NCBI RefSeq assembly: GCF_016909495.1
Contig: NZ_JAFBFW010000002.1
Span: forward strand, 372,001 to 436,000
DNA from: Pantoea coffeiphila
GTDB lineage: Bacteria > Pseudomonadota > Gammaproteobacteria > Enterobacterales > Enterobacteriaceae
DNA: 64,000 nucleotides
Reading direction: 5' to 3'
Part shown: piece by piece, positions 47,871 to 58,899 of the stretch
How the letters are laid out: the number at the start of each line of letters is the position of its first letter
Numbering within the stretch: position 1 is the stretch's first letter
The notes under the pieces: generated by a model
Told to the model about the DNA's origin: nothing
The model's input: the letters and a program-made list of their open reading frames with translations, nothing else
Database searches by the model: none
Position numbers and translations under genes: made by a program

Positions 47871-49637
47871 CTAGTAAGTACGCGCTTTCGGCGGGAAGGC
47901 CGCACGCAGTTTCGGCTGCATGTTCACCTCACGGCGCGTCATGCTTTCACTTTGCGGCAGATACAGGCTGTGACATAACCAGTTCGCATCATCACGCTCA
48001 GGATAGTCGAAGCGGCTGTGCGCTCCACGGCTTTCGGTGCGGTAGTTAGCCGACACCGCGGTGGCATAAGCCGTTTCCATCAGGTTATCCAGCTCCAGGC
48101 ACTCAACGCGCTGGGTGTTGAAGTCGCTGGAACGATCGTCAAGACGGGCATTTTTCAGGCGCTCACGCAGAACTTTAAGTTCGGCCAGGCCTTTCGCCAT
48201 CGCATCACCTTCACGGAATACCGAGAAGTTATTCTGCATGCAGGCCTGCAGCGCCTTGCGCAGCTCGGCAGGATCTTCACCGGAAACGTTGTTATTCCAG
48301 CGGTTCAGACGTGCCAGCGAGGCTTCGATCTCTTCTTCTGTCGCATCGCGCAGCTCACCCTGCTCGGCGATAGATTCCTGCAGGTGCACACCCGCAGCAC
48401 GGCCAAAGACCACCAGGTCAAGCAGCGAGTTACCGCCCAGACGGTTAGCACCGTGTACCGATACGCAGGCGATTTCGCCCACGGCAAACAGGCCAGGGAT
48501 CAACACATCTTCACCCTGTTCATTTACCGTCAGCGCCTGGCCGCTTACGCGGGTCGGAATACCGCCCATCATATAGTGGCAGGTCGGGATAACCGGGATC
48601 GGCTCTTTCACCGGATCGACGTGAGCAAAGGTACGGGACAGTTCGAGGATGCCCGGCAGACGCGCTTCTAAAACATCTTTACCCAGGTGATCGAGTTTCA
48701 GCTTGGCGTGCGGGCCCCACGGACCATCGCAGCCGCGGCCTTCACGAATCTCGATCATGATCGAGCGAGCAACCACATCGCGACCGGCGAGATCTTTCGC
48801 ATTTGGCGCGTAGCGTTCCATAAAACGCTCGCCGTGTTTGTTCAGCAGGTAACCACCCTCACCACGACAGCCTTCCGTTACCAGCACGCCGGCACCGGCA
48901 ATACCCGTCGGGTGGAACTGCCACATTTCCATATCCTGTACCGGTACACCGGCACGTAGCGCCATACCCACGCCGTCACCGGTGTTGATATGCGCATTGG
49001 TGGTTGACTGGTAGATACGTCCGGCACCGCCGGTTGCCAGCACGGTAGCGCGGGCTTTGAAATAAACCACTTCACCATCTTCAATATTCAGTGCGGTACA
49101 ACCCACGATGGCACCGTCGGCGTTTTTCACCAGATCCAGCGCGTACCATTCGGAGAAGATAGTGGTGTGGTTTTTCAGGTTCTGCTGATACAGCGTATGG
49201 AGAAGCGCATGGCCGGTACGGTCAGCGGCTGCTGCAGTACGAGCAGCCTGCTCGCCACCGAAGTTCTTCGACTGGCCGCCGAACGGACGCTGGTAGATTC
49301 GGCCATCATCCAGACGGGAGAAAGGCAGACCCATATGCTCCAGTTCCAGAATCGCTTCCGGACCGACGTTGCACATATATTCAATCGCGTCCTGGTCACC
49401 GATATAGTCGGAACCCTTAACGGTATCGTACATGTGCCATTCCCAGTTATCTTCGTGGCTGTTACCCAGCGCTACGGTAATACCGCCCTGAGCAGACACG
49501 GTGTGGGAACGGGTTGGGAAAACTTTAGACAACAGGGCACAGGTCTGGCCCGATTGGGAAATTTGTAGTGCGGCGCGCATACCTGCACCACCGGCACCAA
49601 TAACTACGGCATCAAATTCTCTGACTGGCAAACTCAT
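47871..49637 (-). CDS. sdhA: Succinate dehydrogenase flavoprotein subunit
   Basis: SdhA oxidises succinate to fumarate with covalently bound FAD. I chose the ATG at 49637 ([20 protein letters not shown], 588 residues, the E. coli length), whose ATG overlaps the sdhD stop as TAATG; the reading frame runs four codons further upstream into sdhD. The FAD histidine lies in [13 protein letters not shown] (about H45). [31 protein letters not shown] and [20 protein letters not shown] are intact. Confidence 0.98.
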   Translation of the reverse strand: MSLPVREFDAVVIGAGGAGMRAALQISQSGQTCALLSKVFPTRSHTVSAQGGITVALGNSHEDNWEWHMYDTVKGSDYIGDQDAIEYMCNVGPEAILELEHMGLPFSRLDDGRIYQRPFGGQSKNFGGEQAARTAAAADRTGHALLHTLYQQNLKNHTTIFSEWYALDLVKNADGAIVGCTALNIEDGEVVYFKARATVLATGGAGRIYQSTTNAHINTGDGVGMALRAGVPVQDMEMWQFHPTGIAGAGVLVTEGCRGEGGYLLNKHGERFMERYAPNAKDLAGRDVVARSIMIEIREGRGCDGPWGPHAKLKLDHLGKDVLEARLPGILELSRTFAHVDPVKEPIPVIPTCHYMMGGIPTRVSGQALTVNEQGEDVLIPGLFAVGEIACVSVHGANRLGGNSLLDLVVFGRAAGVHLQESIAEQGELRDATEEEIEASLARLNRWNNNVSGEDPAELRKALQACMQNNFSVFREGDAMAKGLAELKVLRERLKNARLDDRSSDFNTQRVECLELDNLMETAYATAVSANYRTESRGAHSRFDYPERDDANWLCHSLYLPQSESMTRREVNMQPKLRAAFPPKARTY

Positions 49638-49984
49638 TACGCACCCCACACCACTACAGTTCCATAAATTGCATATACCAACAGCGCAACCACAATCACC
49701 AGCTGCAGCATCATGCGCAGCGCCAGTGGTTTAATGTAGTCGGTCAGTACCTGCCACATACCGATCCAGCCGTGCACCAGAATGGACAACAGCGTCAGAA
49801 GGGTGAAAACTTTAGTAAAGGAAGAGGCGAAAAAACCACGCCAGATGTCATAGGTCAGGGTCCCAGACATCACCAGAAAACCGAGGATATAAATCACATA
49901 GAGGGTCATCACCATGGCGGCGGCACGTAGCAGCAGCCAGTCATGGATGCCATTACGACCCAGTGCAGAAGCATTGCTTACCAT
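49637..49984 (-). CDS. sdhD: Succinate dehydrogenase membrane anchor subunit
   Basis: SdhD and SdhC hold haem b and form the ubiquinone site. It is 115 residues with three membrane spans. H71 is the haem ligand ([18 protein letters not shown]) and D82-Y83 contribute to the quinone pocket. Its ATG lies inside the end of sdhC (7-base overlap) and its stop overlaps sdhA. Confidence 0.97.
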   Translation of the reverse strand: MVSNASALGRNGIHDWLLLRAAAMVMTLYVIYILGFLVMSGTLTYDIWRGFFASSFTKVFTLLTLLSILVHGWIGMWQVLTDYIKPLALRMMLQLVIVVALLVYAIYGTVVVWGA

Positions 49985-50367
49985 ACAAGGACTCCAGCCA
50001 GGATTGAGAGCACGACAGTAATACCGAACGCAATTTGCGCAGAAAGTTTGCCCGTTTCTAACGTTTCACCCAGATAGCCAAAGTCCATCATTAAATGGCG
50101 AATGCCACCGGCAATGTGATAAGCCAGCGCGGTCAGAATGCCCCACATAATGAATTTAGCGATAAAACTGTCCATCACGGCGGATGCCTGCTGGAAGCCT
50201 TCGGGTGAAGAGAGTGACAGACCCAGTAACCAGAGCAGAATCCCGATCGCCACGAAGGTGATCACACCGGAAACGCGGTGGAGAATGGATGCTATTGCAG
50301 TAACGGGAAACCGGATCGTAGTGAGATCCAAGTTGACAGGTCTTTGTTTTTTCACGGTTTTGCCCAC
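49978..50367 (-). CDS. sdhC: Succinate dehydrogenase cytochrome b556 subunit
   Basis: SdhC is the other membrane anchor. It is 129 residues, with haem ligand H84 ([14 protein letters not shown]) and quinone-site S27 and R31 (ASILHRVSG). The only suitable start is GTG at 50367 (reads [14 protein letters not shown]), where E. coli uses ATG and MIRNVKKQRP. No good ribosome-binding site precedes it within 12 bases, so initiation may be weak or begin elsewhere. First gene of sdhCDAB-sucABCD. Confidence 0.94.
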   Translation of the reverse strand: MGKTVKKQRPVNLDLTTIRFPVTAIASILHRVSGVITFVAIGILLWLLGLSLSSPEGFQQASAVMDSFIAKFIMWGILTALAYHIAGGIRHLMMDFGYLGETLETGKLSAQIAFGITVVLSILAGVLVW

Positions 50368-50995
50368 ACAGCTTTTCTTATTTTGCTTCCTCCGGTCCTG
50401 AGGGCGGGTCAGACAGCGTTAACAAGTCAAACATTGCGCCAGGCACCTAAAACAACATCCAGTGTCAAAACGACGCGTATGAAACGCTGGGTGGCTCCTA
50501 CAACAGGGTATTCCCGGAGACCTGGCGGCAGTATAGGCGGATCACATTCTCATTACAATTCCCCTACAAACACTTTGGAGACATTTCGATAGAACAGTGA
50601 TCGCATTCACGGTTTTCATATTTGATACAAATTTAATTATCTGATTTGACATAACTTCAACATCTCTGTTACAAACTGAGCAATAAAAGTTCTATGATGC
50701 ACAAAAGTTATGGGGATACACTTTCCCCTAAGCACAAGTTATGTAACATTGAGTCGTATTCTTTATAAAGCAACGGTATTGGTTATAACGTAAGCATGTT
50801 TAGACCGGATCTCTTAACTACCATGCTACACTCTCAGGAATGTGCCTAACCCAGCCCACGAGCGCCCGTCACTCTGTACCCTGCACGCCTTAAAGATGCC
50901 ACAGAGATGATTACCTTCTGCGCCAGGCAATGAGCTGGGAGTGCGTGACTTCCCGGTGTTAAAGATCCCTATATAAGGCGCTAAGGAGACTATAA
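50368..50995. promoter_or_regulatory. 628-bp divergent sdhC-gltA control region
   Basis: This is an AT-rich promoter region between two divergent TCA-cycle units, with no gene visible. A CRP-like site AGTGATCGCATTCACG (4 of 5 in each half) is at 50596-50611. The gltA ribosome-binding site (AAGGAG) lies just before 50996. In E. coli both genes are controlled by CRP and ArcA from this interval. Confidence 0.65.
50596..50611. promoter_or_regulatory. Candidate CRP site, sdhC/gltA
   Basis: AGTGA-TCGCAT-TCACG resembles the TGTGA-N6-TCACA consensus with one mismatch per half. It is 229 bp upstream of sdhC and 385 bp upstream of gltA, so which promoter it serves is uncertain. Confidence 0.55.
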
Positions 50996-52279
50996 ATGGC
51001 TGATAAAAAAGCGACGCTAACCCTCGAAGGCGAAGCTCCTATTGAACTTAATGTGCTTAAAGGCACATTAGGTCAGGAAGAGATTGATGTCCGGGCTTTA
51101 GGTTCCAAAGGGTATTTCACCTTTGATCCAGGCTTTACCTCTACCGCGTCCTGCGAATCAAAAATTACCTACATCGACGGCGATGAAGGCATTTTGCTGC
51201 ATCGTGGTTTCCCCATCGATCAGCTGGCTCTGCATTCCAACTATCTGGAAGTCTGCTACATCCTGTTAAACGGCGAAGCTCCGACAAAAGCCCAGTTTGA
51301 CGAATTCAGAACGACAGTGACCCGCCACACCATGCTGCACGAGCAGATCCATCATCTGTTCCGCGGCTTCCGTCGCGACTCGCATCCGATGGCCGTTATG
51401 TGCGGCGTAACCGGCGCGCTGGCTGCTTTCTATCATGATGCCATGGACGTTAACATTGAACGCCATCGTGAGATCGCCGCTTTCCGCCTGCTGTCTAAAA
51501 TGCCTACCATGGCGGCAATGTGTTACAAATATTCAATCGGTCAGCCGTTTGCCTATCCGCGCAACGATCTTTCCTATGCCGGTAACTTCCTGCACATGAT
51601 GTTCTCCACACCGTGTGAGGATTATGTCGTGAATCCGGTACTGGAAAGAGCGATGGATCGTATTCTGATCCTGCATGCCGATCACGAGCAAAACGCCTCC
51701 ACCTCTACCGTACGTACCGCCGGTTCTTCCGGTGCGAACCCGTTTGCCTGTATCGCCGCGGGCATCGCCTCGCTGTGGGGACCGGCTCACGGCGGCGCGA
51801 ACGAAGCCTGCCTGCGTATGCTGGAAGAGATCAGTACCGTTGAACACATTCCTGAGTTCCTGCGCCGCGCCAAAGATAAGAACGATTCGTTCCGCCTGAT
51901 GGGCTTCGGCCACCGCGTGTACAAAAACTACGATCCGCGTGCCACCGTGATGCGTGAAACCTGCCATGAAGTGCTGAAAGAACTGGGTATGAAAGATGAC
52001 CTGCTGGAAGTCGCCATGGAACTGGAGCACATCGCGCTGAACGATCCGTACTTTATTGAACGCAAGCTCTATCCAAACGTCGACTTCTATTCCGGCATCA
52101 TTCTGAAAGCAATGGGCATTCCATCTTCAATGTTTACCGTTATCTTCGCGATGGCGCGTACCGTTGGCTGGATTGCACACTGGAAAGAAATGCACGACGA
52201 CGGCGTGAAAATTGCCCGTCCGCGTCAGCTGTACACCGGCTACGACAAACGCGATTTTACCTCCAGTCTGAAGAAGTAA
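50996..52279 (+). CDS. gltA: Citrate synthase (type II, NADH-sensitive)
   Basis: GltA condenses acetyl-CoA with oxaloacetate. It has 427 residues, as in E. coli, of the hexameric gram-negative type that NADH inhibits. The catalytic histidines lie in [12 protein letters not shown] and [14 protein letters not shown] (about H265 and H306), and the Asp in [16 protein letters not shown] (about D363). AAGGAG precedes the ATG. It is monocistronic and ends at a strong terminator. Confidence 0.98.
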   Translation: MADKKATLTLEGEAPIELNVLKGTLGQEEIDVRALGSKGYFTFDPGFTSTASCESKITYIDGDEGILLHRGFPIDQLALHSNYLEVCYILLNGEAPTKAQFDEFRTTVTRHTMLHEQIHHLFRGFRRDSHPMAVMCGVTGALAAFYHDAMDVNIERHREIAAFRLLSKMPTMAAMCYKYSIGQPFAYPRNDLSYAGNFLHMMFSTPCEDYVVNPVLERAMDRILILHADHEQNASTSTVRTAGSSGANPFACIAAGIASLWGPAHGGANEACLRMLEEISTVEHIPEFLRRAKDKNDSFRLMGFGHRVYKNYDPRATVMRETCHEVLKELGMKDDLLEVAMELEHIALNDPYFIERKLYPNVDFYSGIILKAMGIPSSMFTVIFAMARTVGWIAHWKEMHDDGVKIARPRQLYTGYDKRDFTSSLKK

Positions 52280-52325
52280 CTGCGAGGCTGGCCTGATTTT
52301 TAATCAGTGCCAGAAACACGCCAGT

Positions 52326-52357
52326 AAAAAGCCGGGATCTGCATCCCGGTTTTTTTT
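52326..52357. terminator. Bidirectional terminator between gltA and nei
   Basis: CCGGGAT-CTGC-ATCCCGG (52332-52349) is flanked by AAAAAG on the left and eight T on the right. It overlaps the nei stop codon. Confidence 0.9.
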
Positions 52358-53147
52358 ATTTCTGGCAACCCGGGCACCAGTAAAACGGCCGGGAAGATAG
52401 CGTCGTTTTGACGATAGTTTCGCCGCATCGCTCGCAGGCCTGCCCTGCGCGATGAAACACCTTAAAACTGAAAATCGCGCCGTGATGGCGGTTTTCATCT
52501 GGTGTGCCGCGCGTTTTGTAGGAAAGTCGCGGTATTGCCAGCAGTGCTCCCGCCAGTACATCACACTGCGCATCACTCAGATCCTCGGCCCGATGACTCG
52601 CCGCCAGCTCAGCCTGCCAGAGAATTTCAACCCGCAGGTAGTTACCCAATCCGGCAAGAAAGCTTTGATCGAGCAGCAGCCCGCTGAACTGGCGACGGCG
52701 AAAGCGCTTCGACAGCAAACGCTCGCGTACCTGCTCAACCGTCAACTTCATATCCAGCACGTCCGGCCCGACCCGGTTCAGGAACGGATGGGCGGCCACG
52801 CCGTTGGCATCCAACAGTTCGATATCCGATGCGCTATATAAAAGCAGCGTTTTATCCACCGCCGACAGTTTGACCCGCAGCACGCGCTTGCTGTCCGGCT
52901 CTTTGCCGGTTGGCACCACGCGCCATACACCGTAAAGCTGATTGTGGCTGTATAGCGTTAGCCCATTGGAAAAGTGAGTCAGTAAGGCCTTACCGCGCGT
53001 CTCAATTGCCGTCACCCGCTGCCCCACCAGCTCATGCTGACGGGCCTGCAACGCAGGATAGGCGAACCAAACCTTGGTCAGCACTTTACCTTGAATTGCC
53101 TCTTCCAGGCGGTCCGCCGCCCGGCGAATTTCAGGACCTTCCGGCAT
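52356..53147 (-). CDS. nei: Endonuclease VIII
   Basis: Nei removes oxidised pyrimidines and nicks the strand by beta,delta-elimination. I chose the ATG at 53147 ([20 protein letters not shown], 263 residues), because the catalytic Pro-Glu must follow the initiator Met and GGAG lies 5 bases upstream. The H2TH region ([20 protein letters not shown]) and zinc finger ([24 protein letters not shown]) are intact. In E. coli abrB separates it from the pxp genes; here it does not. Confidence 0.96.
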   Translation of the reverse strand: MPEGPEIRRAADRLEEAIQGKVLTKVWFAYPALQARQHELVGQRVTAIETRGKALLTHFSNGLTLYSHNQLYGVWRVVPTGKEPDSKRVLRVKLSAVDKTLLLYSASDIELLDANGVAAHPFLNRVGPDVLDMKLTVEQVRERLLSKRFRRRQFSGLLLDQSFLAGLGNYLRVEILWQAELAASHRAEDLSDAQCDVLAGALLAIPRLSYKTRGTPDENRHHGAIFSFKVFHRAGQACERCGETIVKTTLSSRPFYWCPGCQK

Positions 53148-53290
53148 GCAAACTCCGTTGCGTCTGTAAGAAAAAGTCGGCGACAGAAACATTTCTGACG
53201 ACGACCGTGGAATAATCAGCTTGTAAGGCTTTATGACCGGGAACGCTGCGTCGTTACATAAAGAGAGTGTATTGACTAAGAATCCCGGCT

Positions 53291-54028
53291 TTAACGTCGG
53301 GTGACATCGATTTGATGCGCACGAAAAGCCTGCCGAAGCCGCTGTGCAAAGTTAAGCGCGTGGGCGCCGTCGCCGTGCAGGCAGACTGTTTCCGCTTTTA
53401 CCTTCACCCACTCGCCAGCCACGCTCTGCACTTCGCCACGCCGTACCATATCCAGCGTCTGGCGAATCGCCAGCTCCACGTCGTCTATCAACGCCCCCGG
53501 CTGCCCGCGCGTTACCAGCGAACCGTCGGCCTGATAGCCGCGATCCGCAAACACTTCTTCGCAGGTGACCAGCCCCTGCGCGCGCGCAGCACGAATGGAT
53601 TCACTACCGGCTAATCCGACCAGAATCAGTGCCGGATCGACAGCTTTTACCGCCTGAGCTATCGCTTCCGCCAGCGGTGCTTCTCTCGCCGCCTGGTTGT
53701 ACAACATACCGTGAGGTTTGACGTGAACCAGCCTGCAGCCAAGGCTCTCGGTCAGCGCCTTCAGTGCGCCAACCTGATAGATTACCTGTGCATAGACCTC
53801 TTCCGGCGGCAGATGCATTGCAGTACGACCAAAGTTTTCCCGATCCGGAAAGCTGGGATGTGCGCCAATCGCCACGCCCGCTTCCATAGCCTGCCGCACC
53901 GACTGCAACATGGTGGAGGCATCGCCCGCGTGAAAACCGCAGGCGATATTCACCGAGGTGACCAACGTCAGAAGCTCACGCTCGCCGGAGCATCCTTCAC
54001 CGATATCAGCGTTCAGATCGATCTTCAT
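53291..54028 (-). CDS. pxpA: 5-oxoprolinase subunit A
   Basis: PxpABC hydrolyses 5-oxoproline (pyroglutamate), a spontaneous damage product of glutamine, to glutamate using ATP. PxpA is the LamB/YcsF-family subunit. The start at 54028 gives [12 protein letters not shown] and 245 residues, overlapping the pxpC stop (ATGA). [41 protein letters not shown] and [15 protein letters not shown] are family landmarks. It is last in pxpBCA. Confidence 0.95.
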   Translation of the reverse strand: MKIDLNADIGEGCSGERELLTLVTSVNIACGFHAGDASTMLQSVRQAMEAGVAIGAHPSFPDRENFGRTAMHLPPEEVYAQVIYQVGALKALTESLGCRLVHVKPHGMLYNQAAREAPLAEAIAQAVKAVDPALILVGLAGSESIRAARAQGLVTCEEVFADRGYQADGSLVTRGQPGALIDDVELAIRQTLDMVRRGEVQSVAGEWVKVKAETVCLHGDGAHALNFAQRLRQAFRAHQIDVTRR

Positions 54029-54951
54029 GCACGTAACCCCCAGGCGATCTGATCCAGAACACGCTGCTGTTCCCTTTTGGCCCACAGCGCCTCTTCCAGA
54101 GTACAGTGCACAAAGTGGATCGGCTCTCCCAACCGCAGCTGTGCCAGATGATAAAGATCCGCTTCAATGACGCAGGCAATGCGCGGATAGCCACCGGTTG
54201 TTTGTGCGTCGGCCAGCAGCACGATTGGCTGCCCTCCGGCGGGAACCTGGACTACGCCGGGAACCAGCCCGTGGGAAAGTAGTTCACGATCGGCATCGCG
54301 CTGTAGCTTACGCCCCTGAAGGCGGTATCCCATCCGGTTACTTTGCGGATCGAGCCGCCATGCAGTGCGCCAGAAGGCCTCACGGCTCTCGGCACTGAAT
54401 TCATGATACTCCGGCCCGGGTAATGCGCGTACCCGGTTACCCCACAGTAATTGCCGTACGCCTGCGGGTTCACTAAAATCACGCGTCGCGGCCCTTAGAG
54501 GAAGCCTATCGCCATCCTGAATCTTGCGCCCATCAAGCCCGCCAAAACCCGCTTTCAGATCGGTGCTCATCGACCCCAGCTGCGGTTCAACAGCAAAACC
54601 GCCATTGATGGCCAGATAGCTGCGCATGCCACGCTGCGGCATACTTAAAGTCAGCCGCTGGCCTTTCTTTACTGCGGTTCGCCAGCCGGTCCAGACGGTC
54701 TTTCCGTCCAGTTTTGCGTTACAGCCCGCGCCGGTCAGTGCCAGCCAGCCGTCGCGGCCAAACTCCGCAGTAAACTGCCCAAGAGTGATTTCCAGCACCG
54801 CATCCTCCGCCGGGTTTCCTACCAGCATATTTGCGGTCTGCATTGCCGGATTATCCAGCGATCCACATCGGCTGATGCCGTACTGACGCCAGCCCTGCCG
54901 ACCGGCGTCCTGAATGCTGGTGCTGATCCCGGCACGAATGATGTTTAGCAT
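54025..54951 (-). CDS. pxpC: 5-oxoprolinase subunit C
   Basis: PxpC is the biotin-dependent-carboxylase-like (KipA-type) subunit of 5-oxoprolinase. The 308-residue protein begins [18 protein letters not shown] and has [17 protein letters not shown] and the C-terminal [20 protein letters not shown]. It overlaps pxpB at the front (7 bases) and pxpA at the back (4 bases), so the three are translated as a unit. Confidence 0.95.
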   Translation of the reverse strand: MLNIIRAGISTSIQDAGRQGWRQYGISRCGSLDNPAMQTANMLVGNPAEDAVLEITLGQFTAEFGRDGWLALTGAGCNAKLDGKTVWTGWRTAVKKGQRLTLSMPQRGMRSYLAINGGFAVEPQLGSMSTDLKAGFGGLDGRKIQDGDRLPLRAATRDFSEPAGVRQLLWGNRVRALPGPEYHEFSAESREAFWRTAWRLDPQSNRMGYRLQGRKLQRDADRELLSHGLVPGVVQVPAGGQPIVLLADAQTTGGYPRIACVIEADLYHLAQLRLGEPIHFVHCTLEEALWAKREQQRVLDQIAWGLRA

Positions 54952-55601
54952 ACCCCCTCCTTCTGTGGCACAAAGCGCACCCGATCGCCGGGACGTAACA
55001 GCACCGGCGGCTGCTGATCTGGTGTGAAGAGCGTGGTTTGAGCCTGACCGATCAGCTGCCAGCCACCGGGCGTGGCCAGAGGATAAATACCGGTTTGTGC
55101 CCCGCCGATACCAACCGAGCCGGCAGGAACCGTTAGCCTGGGATCGGCACGCCGTGGAGTGTACAGACGACGGTCAAGGCCGCCAAGATAAGGAAAACCA
55201 GGCTGGAAACCGATGAAGTAGACGACGTACTCCACGGCGCTGTGGCATTCAACCACCTGCGAGGCGCTCATTTCGCAGTGGCGCGCGACCTCGTCAAGAT
55301 CGGGACCCGCCGGGCCACCGTAGACCACAGGGATGTCGATTAAGCGTGATTCCGGGACCTGTATTTCACTGGTTTCCCACCATTGCTGCAGCCACTCGAT
55401 GGCATCCAGTGCGGTTTGCTGCGGATCGCTTAACACGACGGTAATATTATTCATCCCGGGGACAACATCGATAACTTCAGGACGATCGTGAAGGCGCTGA
55501 GCCAGTCCCCATATTCGCTGCTGGCTGCTGAGTGAAACCGGCGGGTCCAGTTCCAGCACCACCGTGCGTTCTCCTAACAAATAACATCGTGCTCGCTGCA
55601 C
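54945..55601 (-). CDS. pxpB: 5-oxoprolinase subunit B
   Basis: PxpB is the KipI-type subunit of 5-oxoprolinase and shares the cyclophilin-like fold with PxpC. It has 218 residues, the E. coli length. [35 protein letters not shown] and [25 protein letters not shown] are conserved. The start is GTG at 55601 with GGAGG 5 bases upstream, as in E. coli. First gene of pxpBCA. Confidence 0.95.
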   Translation of the reverse strand: MQRARCYLLGERTVVLELDPPVSLSSQQRIWGLAQRLHDRPEVIDVVPGMNNITVVLSDPQQTALDAIEWLQQWWETSEIQVPESRLIDIPVVYGGPAGPDLDEVARHCEMSASQVVECHSAVEYVVYFIGFQPGFPYLGGLDRRLYTPRRADPRLTVPAGSVGIGGAQTGIYPLATPGGWQLIGQAQTTLFTPDQQPPVLLRPGDRVRFVPQKEGVC

Positions 55602-55675
55602 TCAAGCCTCCTGAGCGGAAGTGATAGCCATTGACGGACAGGAAAATAGTTATGCGAGATTGCGGTAACGGTGTC

Positions 55676-55711
55676 AACCTGCCGGGCAGCGACGATGGTG
55701 CCCGGCAGGTT
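55676..55711 (-). other. Perfect 13-bp stem-loop between ybgI and pxpB
   Basis: AACCTGCCGGGCA (55676-55688) pairs perfectly with its complement (55699-55711) around a 10-base loop, 12 bp past the ybgI stop. No U-run follows on the minus strand. It probably separates phr-ybgI from pxpBCA by terminating or protecting the upstream mRNA. Confidence 0.65.
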
Positions 55712-55723
55712 GCTTATCTGGGA

Positions 55724-56467
55724 TCAGACCGGGTTATTGATATCGATAAAAGTGACATCCAGCCCGTGATTTTCTGCCAGCCACTCGCCGAGCGCCTGTA
55801 TACCGCAGCGTTCGGTGGCGTGGTGACCAGCACCATAAAAATGCAGCCCCTGCTCGCGCGCGCTGTGAATGGTCTGTTCGGAAGCTTCGCCGCTGATAAA
55901 CGCATCGACGCCAAACGCGGCAGCGGCATCAATAAAGCCCTGTCCGCCGCCGCTGCACCACGCCACGCGTTTAATCAGTGCTGGTGCGTTGTCGCCACAG
56001 TGCAGAGGAGTGCGCCCCAGCGTATCTTCAATGCGTTTCGCCAGCTGTTCACCGCTAACCGGCTGGGCAAATTCACCCCAGAACAGCAGTTCTTCCACTT
56101 CACCTTTAACTTCAATCCCAAACAGCTTCGCCAGCAGCGCGTTGTTGCCCAGTTCAGGGTGCGCATCCAGCGGCAGATGCCAGCCAAACAGGTTAATGTC
56201 GTTTGCCAGCAGCGTTTTCAGGCGCTGACGCTTCATCCCTTTGATAACAGAAGGTTCGTTCTTCCAGAAATAGCCGTGATGCACCAGTACAGCATCGGCT
56301 TCCAACCGCACGGCTTCGTCGAGGAGCGCCTGGCAGGCGGTGACGCCGGTGACGATTTTTTTAATTTCGCTTCTGCCTTCAACCTGCAACCCGTTCGGGC
56401 CGTAGTCTTTGAAGGCGGCGGCATTCAGTAACTGGTTAACCAGCTGTTCGAGTTCACTATTGCGCAT
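55724..56467 (-). CDS. ybgI: Nif3-family dinuclear-metal protein YbgI
   Basis: This 247-residue protein of the NIF3/DUF34 family has the length of E. coli YbgI, a toroidal hexamer with two metal ions per subunit and an unsettled function. The metal-ligand motifs ADAVLVHHGYFW (about 58-69), LPLDAHPELGNN and FYGAGHHATERCGIQAL are intact. It starts 2 bp after the phr stop and is probably cotranscribed with it. Confidence 0.94.
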   Translation of the reverse strand: MRNSELEQLVNQLLNAAAFKDYGPNGLQVEGRSEIKKIVTGVTACQALLDEAVRLEADAVLVHHGYFWKNEPSVIKGMKRQRLKTLLANDINLFGWHLPLDAHPELGNNALLAKLFGIEVKGEVEELLFWGEFAQPVSGEQLAKRIEDTLGRTPLHCGDNAPALIKRVAWCSGGGQGFIDAAAAFGVDAFISGEASEQTIHSAREQGLHFYGAGHHATERCGIQALGEWLAENHGLDVTFIDINNPV

Positions 56468-56469
56468 AA

Positions 56470-57900
56470 TTAATCCATCTGTTTTCGTGCAGCTTCAAAG
56501 GCGTCCAGCGTTTGCTGGCGTGCCTGTTTATGTTCCACGATCGGCACAGGATAATCGAGCTTTTGGTTAGTTTTCTTTGCCCACTCGTGGGGCTGATGGA
56601 TATATTTTTCCGGCACCTGCCGCAGCTCTGGCAGCCACCGGCGGATAAACTCGCCTGCCGCATCGAAACGTTCACCCTGTGTAGTCGGGTTAAAAATGCG
56701 GAAATAAGGTGCGGCATCGGTGCCGGTAGACGCGGCCCACTGCCAGCCGCCGTTGTTGGCGGCCAGGTCGCCATCAATCAGCTGTGACATAAAGTAGCGT
56801 TCGCCCTCGCGCCAGTCGATTAGCAGATCTTTCACCAGAAAACTGGCAGTAATCATCCGCAGCCGGTTGTGCATCCAGCCAAGGCTGTTTAGCTGGCGCA
56901 TAGCGGCATCGACAATCGGATAGCCTGTTTTGCCTTCCTGCCAGGCGGCAAGATGCCTGGGTTCATCGCGCCAGGCGACTTTTCGCGTCCAGCGAACAAA
57001 AGGCTGATGGCGGCACAGCGCCGGATAAGCCACGATCAAATGGCGGTAAAACTCGCGCCAGATAAGCTCATTCAGCCAGACAAAAACCTTACCGTCTTCC
57101 AGTCCGCGCGGATGTTCTTTCAGCAGTCGATAAAGGCATTGACGCGGTGACAGCACGCCGATGGTCAAATAGACTGAAAGACGGCTGGTGCCATCAAGCG
57201 CAGGCAAATCACGCCGGTCGGGGTAGTGTGTCACAGGCTGCTGGCTGAACTCCCGCAACCTGGCAATCGCGGCCTTCTCACCAACGGGAAACAGTGAGCT
57301 GTCGACGGATTCTCGTGGATAGTTAAACGGCTTCAGCGGAGAAACGTCTTTTATCGGCCCGCTTTCTCGTGCGGCAGGTGCGGTAAAGCATTCAGGTAAT
57401 CCTTCCTGCAGGCGCTTAACAAAGGCCTTGCTGAACGGTGTAAACACCTTATACATCTCACGATTACCGGTCAGTACGCTGCCGGGAGGTAACAGCAGGC
57501 TATCGTCAAAACCCTGCACCATCACATCATTATCAAACAGCACCCGTTCGGCTGCAGCATCACGCTGGCGCTCATTGACCTCGTACTGATAGTTATAGAA
57601 CATCCGGTCAACGCGATGCTCCCGGCAGAAGTCCAGTAGCACATCTACGGAGGCGCTGAAATCATCACATTCAGCGAGGTGCAGCTCAATGCCCTTTTGC
57701 GCCAGCGATTGCTGCAGGTCCTGCAAATTCTGCCAGATAAACTCCGCCTGCTTCGCGGCCATATCATGGCTGTGCCACTGTTTCGGCGTGGCGATAAATA
57801 GCGCAATGACTTTCGCGCTGTTCGTGCGGCAGGCGGCATAAAGGGCATGATTGTCGTTTATGCGCAGATCGTTACGCAACCAGACAAGGTGGGTTGTCAT
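56470..57900 (-). CDS. phr: Deoxyribodipyrimidine photolyase
   Basis: Phr repairs cyclobutane pyrimidine dimers with blue light, using FADH and an MTHF antenna. The 476-residue protein has the N-terminal antenna domain (THLVWLRNDLRINDNHAL) and the FAD domain with TSRLSVYLTIGVLSPRQC, WLNELIWREFYRHL, MHNRLRMITASFLVKDLLIDWREGE and NNGGWQWAASTGTDAAPYFRIFNP. It lies 18 bp after a DUF523-DUF1722 gene, forming a probable ybgA-phr-ybgI operon. Confidence 0.96.
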   Translation of the reverse strand: MTTHLVWLRNDLRINDNHALYAACRTNSAKVIALFIATPKQWHSHDMAAKQAEFIWQNLQDLQQSLAQKGIELHLAECDDFSASVDVLLDFCREHRVDRMFYNYQYEVNERQRDAAAERVLFDNDVMVQGFDDSLLLPPGSVLTGNREMYKVFTPFSKAFVKRLQEGLPECFTAPAARESGPIKDVSPLKPFNYPRESVDSSLFPVGEKAAIARLREFSQQPVTHYPDRRDLPALDGTSRLSVYLTIGVLSPRQCLYRLLKEHPRGLEDGKVFVWLNELIWREFYRHLIVAYPALCRHQPFVRWTRKVAWRDEPRHLAAWQEGKTGYPIVDAAMRQLNSLGWMHNRLRMITASFLVKDLLIDWREGERYFMSQLIDGDLAANNGGWQWAASTGTDAAPYFRIFNPTTQGERFDAAGEFIRRWLPELRQVPEKYIHQPHEWAKKTNQKLDYPVPIVEHKQARQQTLDAFEAARKQMD

Positions 57901-57918
57901 AATGCTCCCTGAATTTAA

Positions 57919-58896
57919 TTAGTATCCATAACGCAGCCGCAGGGCTTCGGGATAAGGAGAGAAGTAGCGCTGCCCGGTCAGCCAGGGATGCGGATACTGC
58001 GCCATATAGTGTTTCAGCAGGGTCATCGGTGCCAGTAAAGGCTGGATGCCACGGCGGTAACTGTCAATCAGCGTGGACAGCTCCTGGCGCTGCGGCGAAT
58101 TCAGCTCGCGACGGAAATAGCCCTGAACATGCATCAGCACATTGGTGTGGTTGCTGCGCGAGGCAGGCAGCTTCATCAAATCCATCAGCAGCTGACGGTA
58201 GGCAAAAGCGAACTCCTCCAGCGATTCCCAGCGATCCATTTTTGCCACGAACGGGCCGATTTCCCGGTATTTTGGCTGGGAGTGGGCCAGCAGCAGCAGT
58301 TTGTATCGGCTGTGGTAGTCCATCAGTTTTGCCCGGGTCAGGCCACCTGCCCACAGCTGATTAAATTCATGCAGCGCGTAAACGCGCGCGACAAAATTCT
58401 CCCGCAGGATGGGGTCGTGCAGCCGCCCGTCTTCTTCCACCGGCAGCCACGGCAGTTGTGCCATCAGCTCGCGGGTGAAAATGCCGACGCCCTCTTTTTG
58501 ATTATTATTATTGTCAGGTTGATAGACACGGACGCGTTCCATGCCGCAGCTGGGCGATTTGGCACAAACAATATAGCCGCACAGGTGGTGAAGCTGAGCC
58601 ACCTTTTCAGCGGAAAACGCCTGCATATTTTCTGTGACGGCAGAGTTCTTCCCGATGACGGCAGATTCTTTATCGTTGCTAAATCGCAGGGCAACTTCGC
58701 CCTCTTCGCCCTGAGTCAAACGCAGTGCGGGTCGCGGAGCAGGCAGGCCTATCGCCATTTCCGGGCAGACCGGTTCGTAATGAAGATAAGGGGCCAGCTC
58801 TTCTGCCGCGAAAACAGAACGCTTATGCCCACCGTCGAATCTTACCCGCTCACCGAGCAGGCAGGCACTGATGCCAACAGGAATTTTTTTGCTCAT
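57919..58896 (-). CDS. ybgA: YbgA-type protein with fused DUF523 and DUF1722
   Basis: This 325-residue protein joins an N-terminal DUF523 domain (VGISACLLGERVRFDGGHKR, CPEMAIGLPAPRPALRL, AKSPSCGM) to a C-terminal DUF1722 domain (about 185-325, SRYKLLLLAHSQPKYREIG, HVQGYFRRELN). E. coli YbgA, as I recall it, has only the DUF1722 part (about 169 residues), so this is the longer form. The cysteine-rich DUF523 half suggests a redox or metal role, unproven. It heads the phr operon, with an inverted repeat immediately upstream. Confidence 0.88.
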   Translation of the reverse strand: MSKKIPVGISACLLGERVRFDGGHKRSVFAAEELAPYLHYEPVCPEMAIGLPAPRPALRLTQGEEGEVALRFSNDKESAVIGKNSAVTENMQAFSAEKVAQLHHLCGYIVCAKSPSCGMERVRVYQPDNNNNQKEGVGIFTRELMAQLPWLPVEEDGRLHDPILRENFVARVYALHEFNQLWAGGLTRAKLMDYHSRYKLLLLAHSQPKYREIGPFVAKMDRWESLEEFAFAYRQLLMDLMKLPASRSNHTNVLMHVQGYFRRELNSPQRQELSTLIDSYRRGIQPLLAPMTLLKHYMAQYPHPWLTGQRYFSPYPEALRLRYGY

Positions 58897-58899
58897 ATC

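Noticed and set aside
48018-48671. 217-residue frame antisense to sdhA
   Set aside because: Overlap with a strongly conserved gene and no recognisable domain; a shadow frame.
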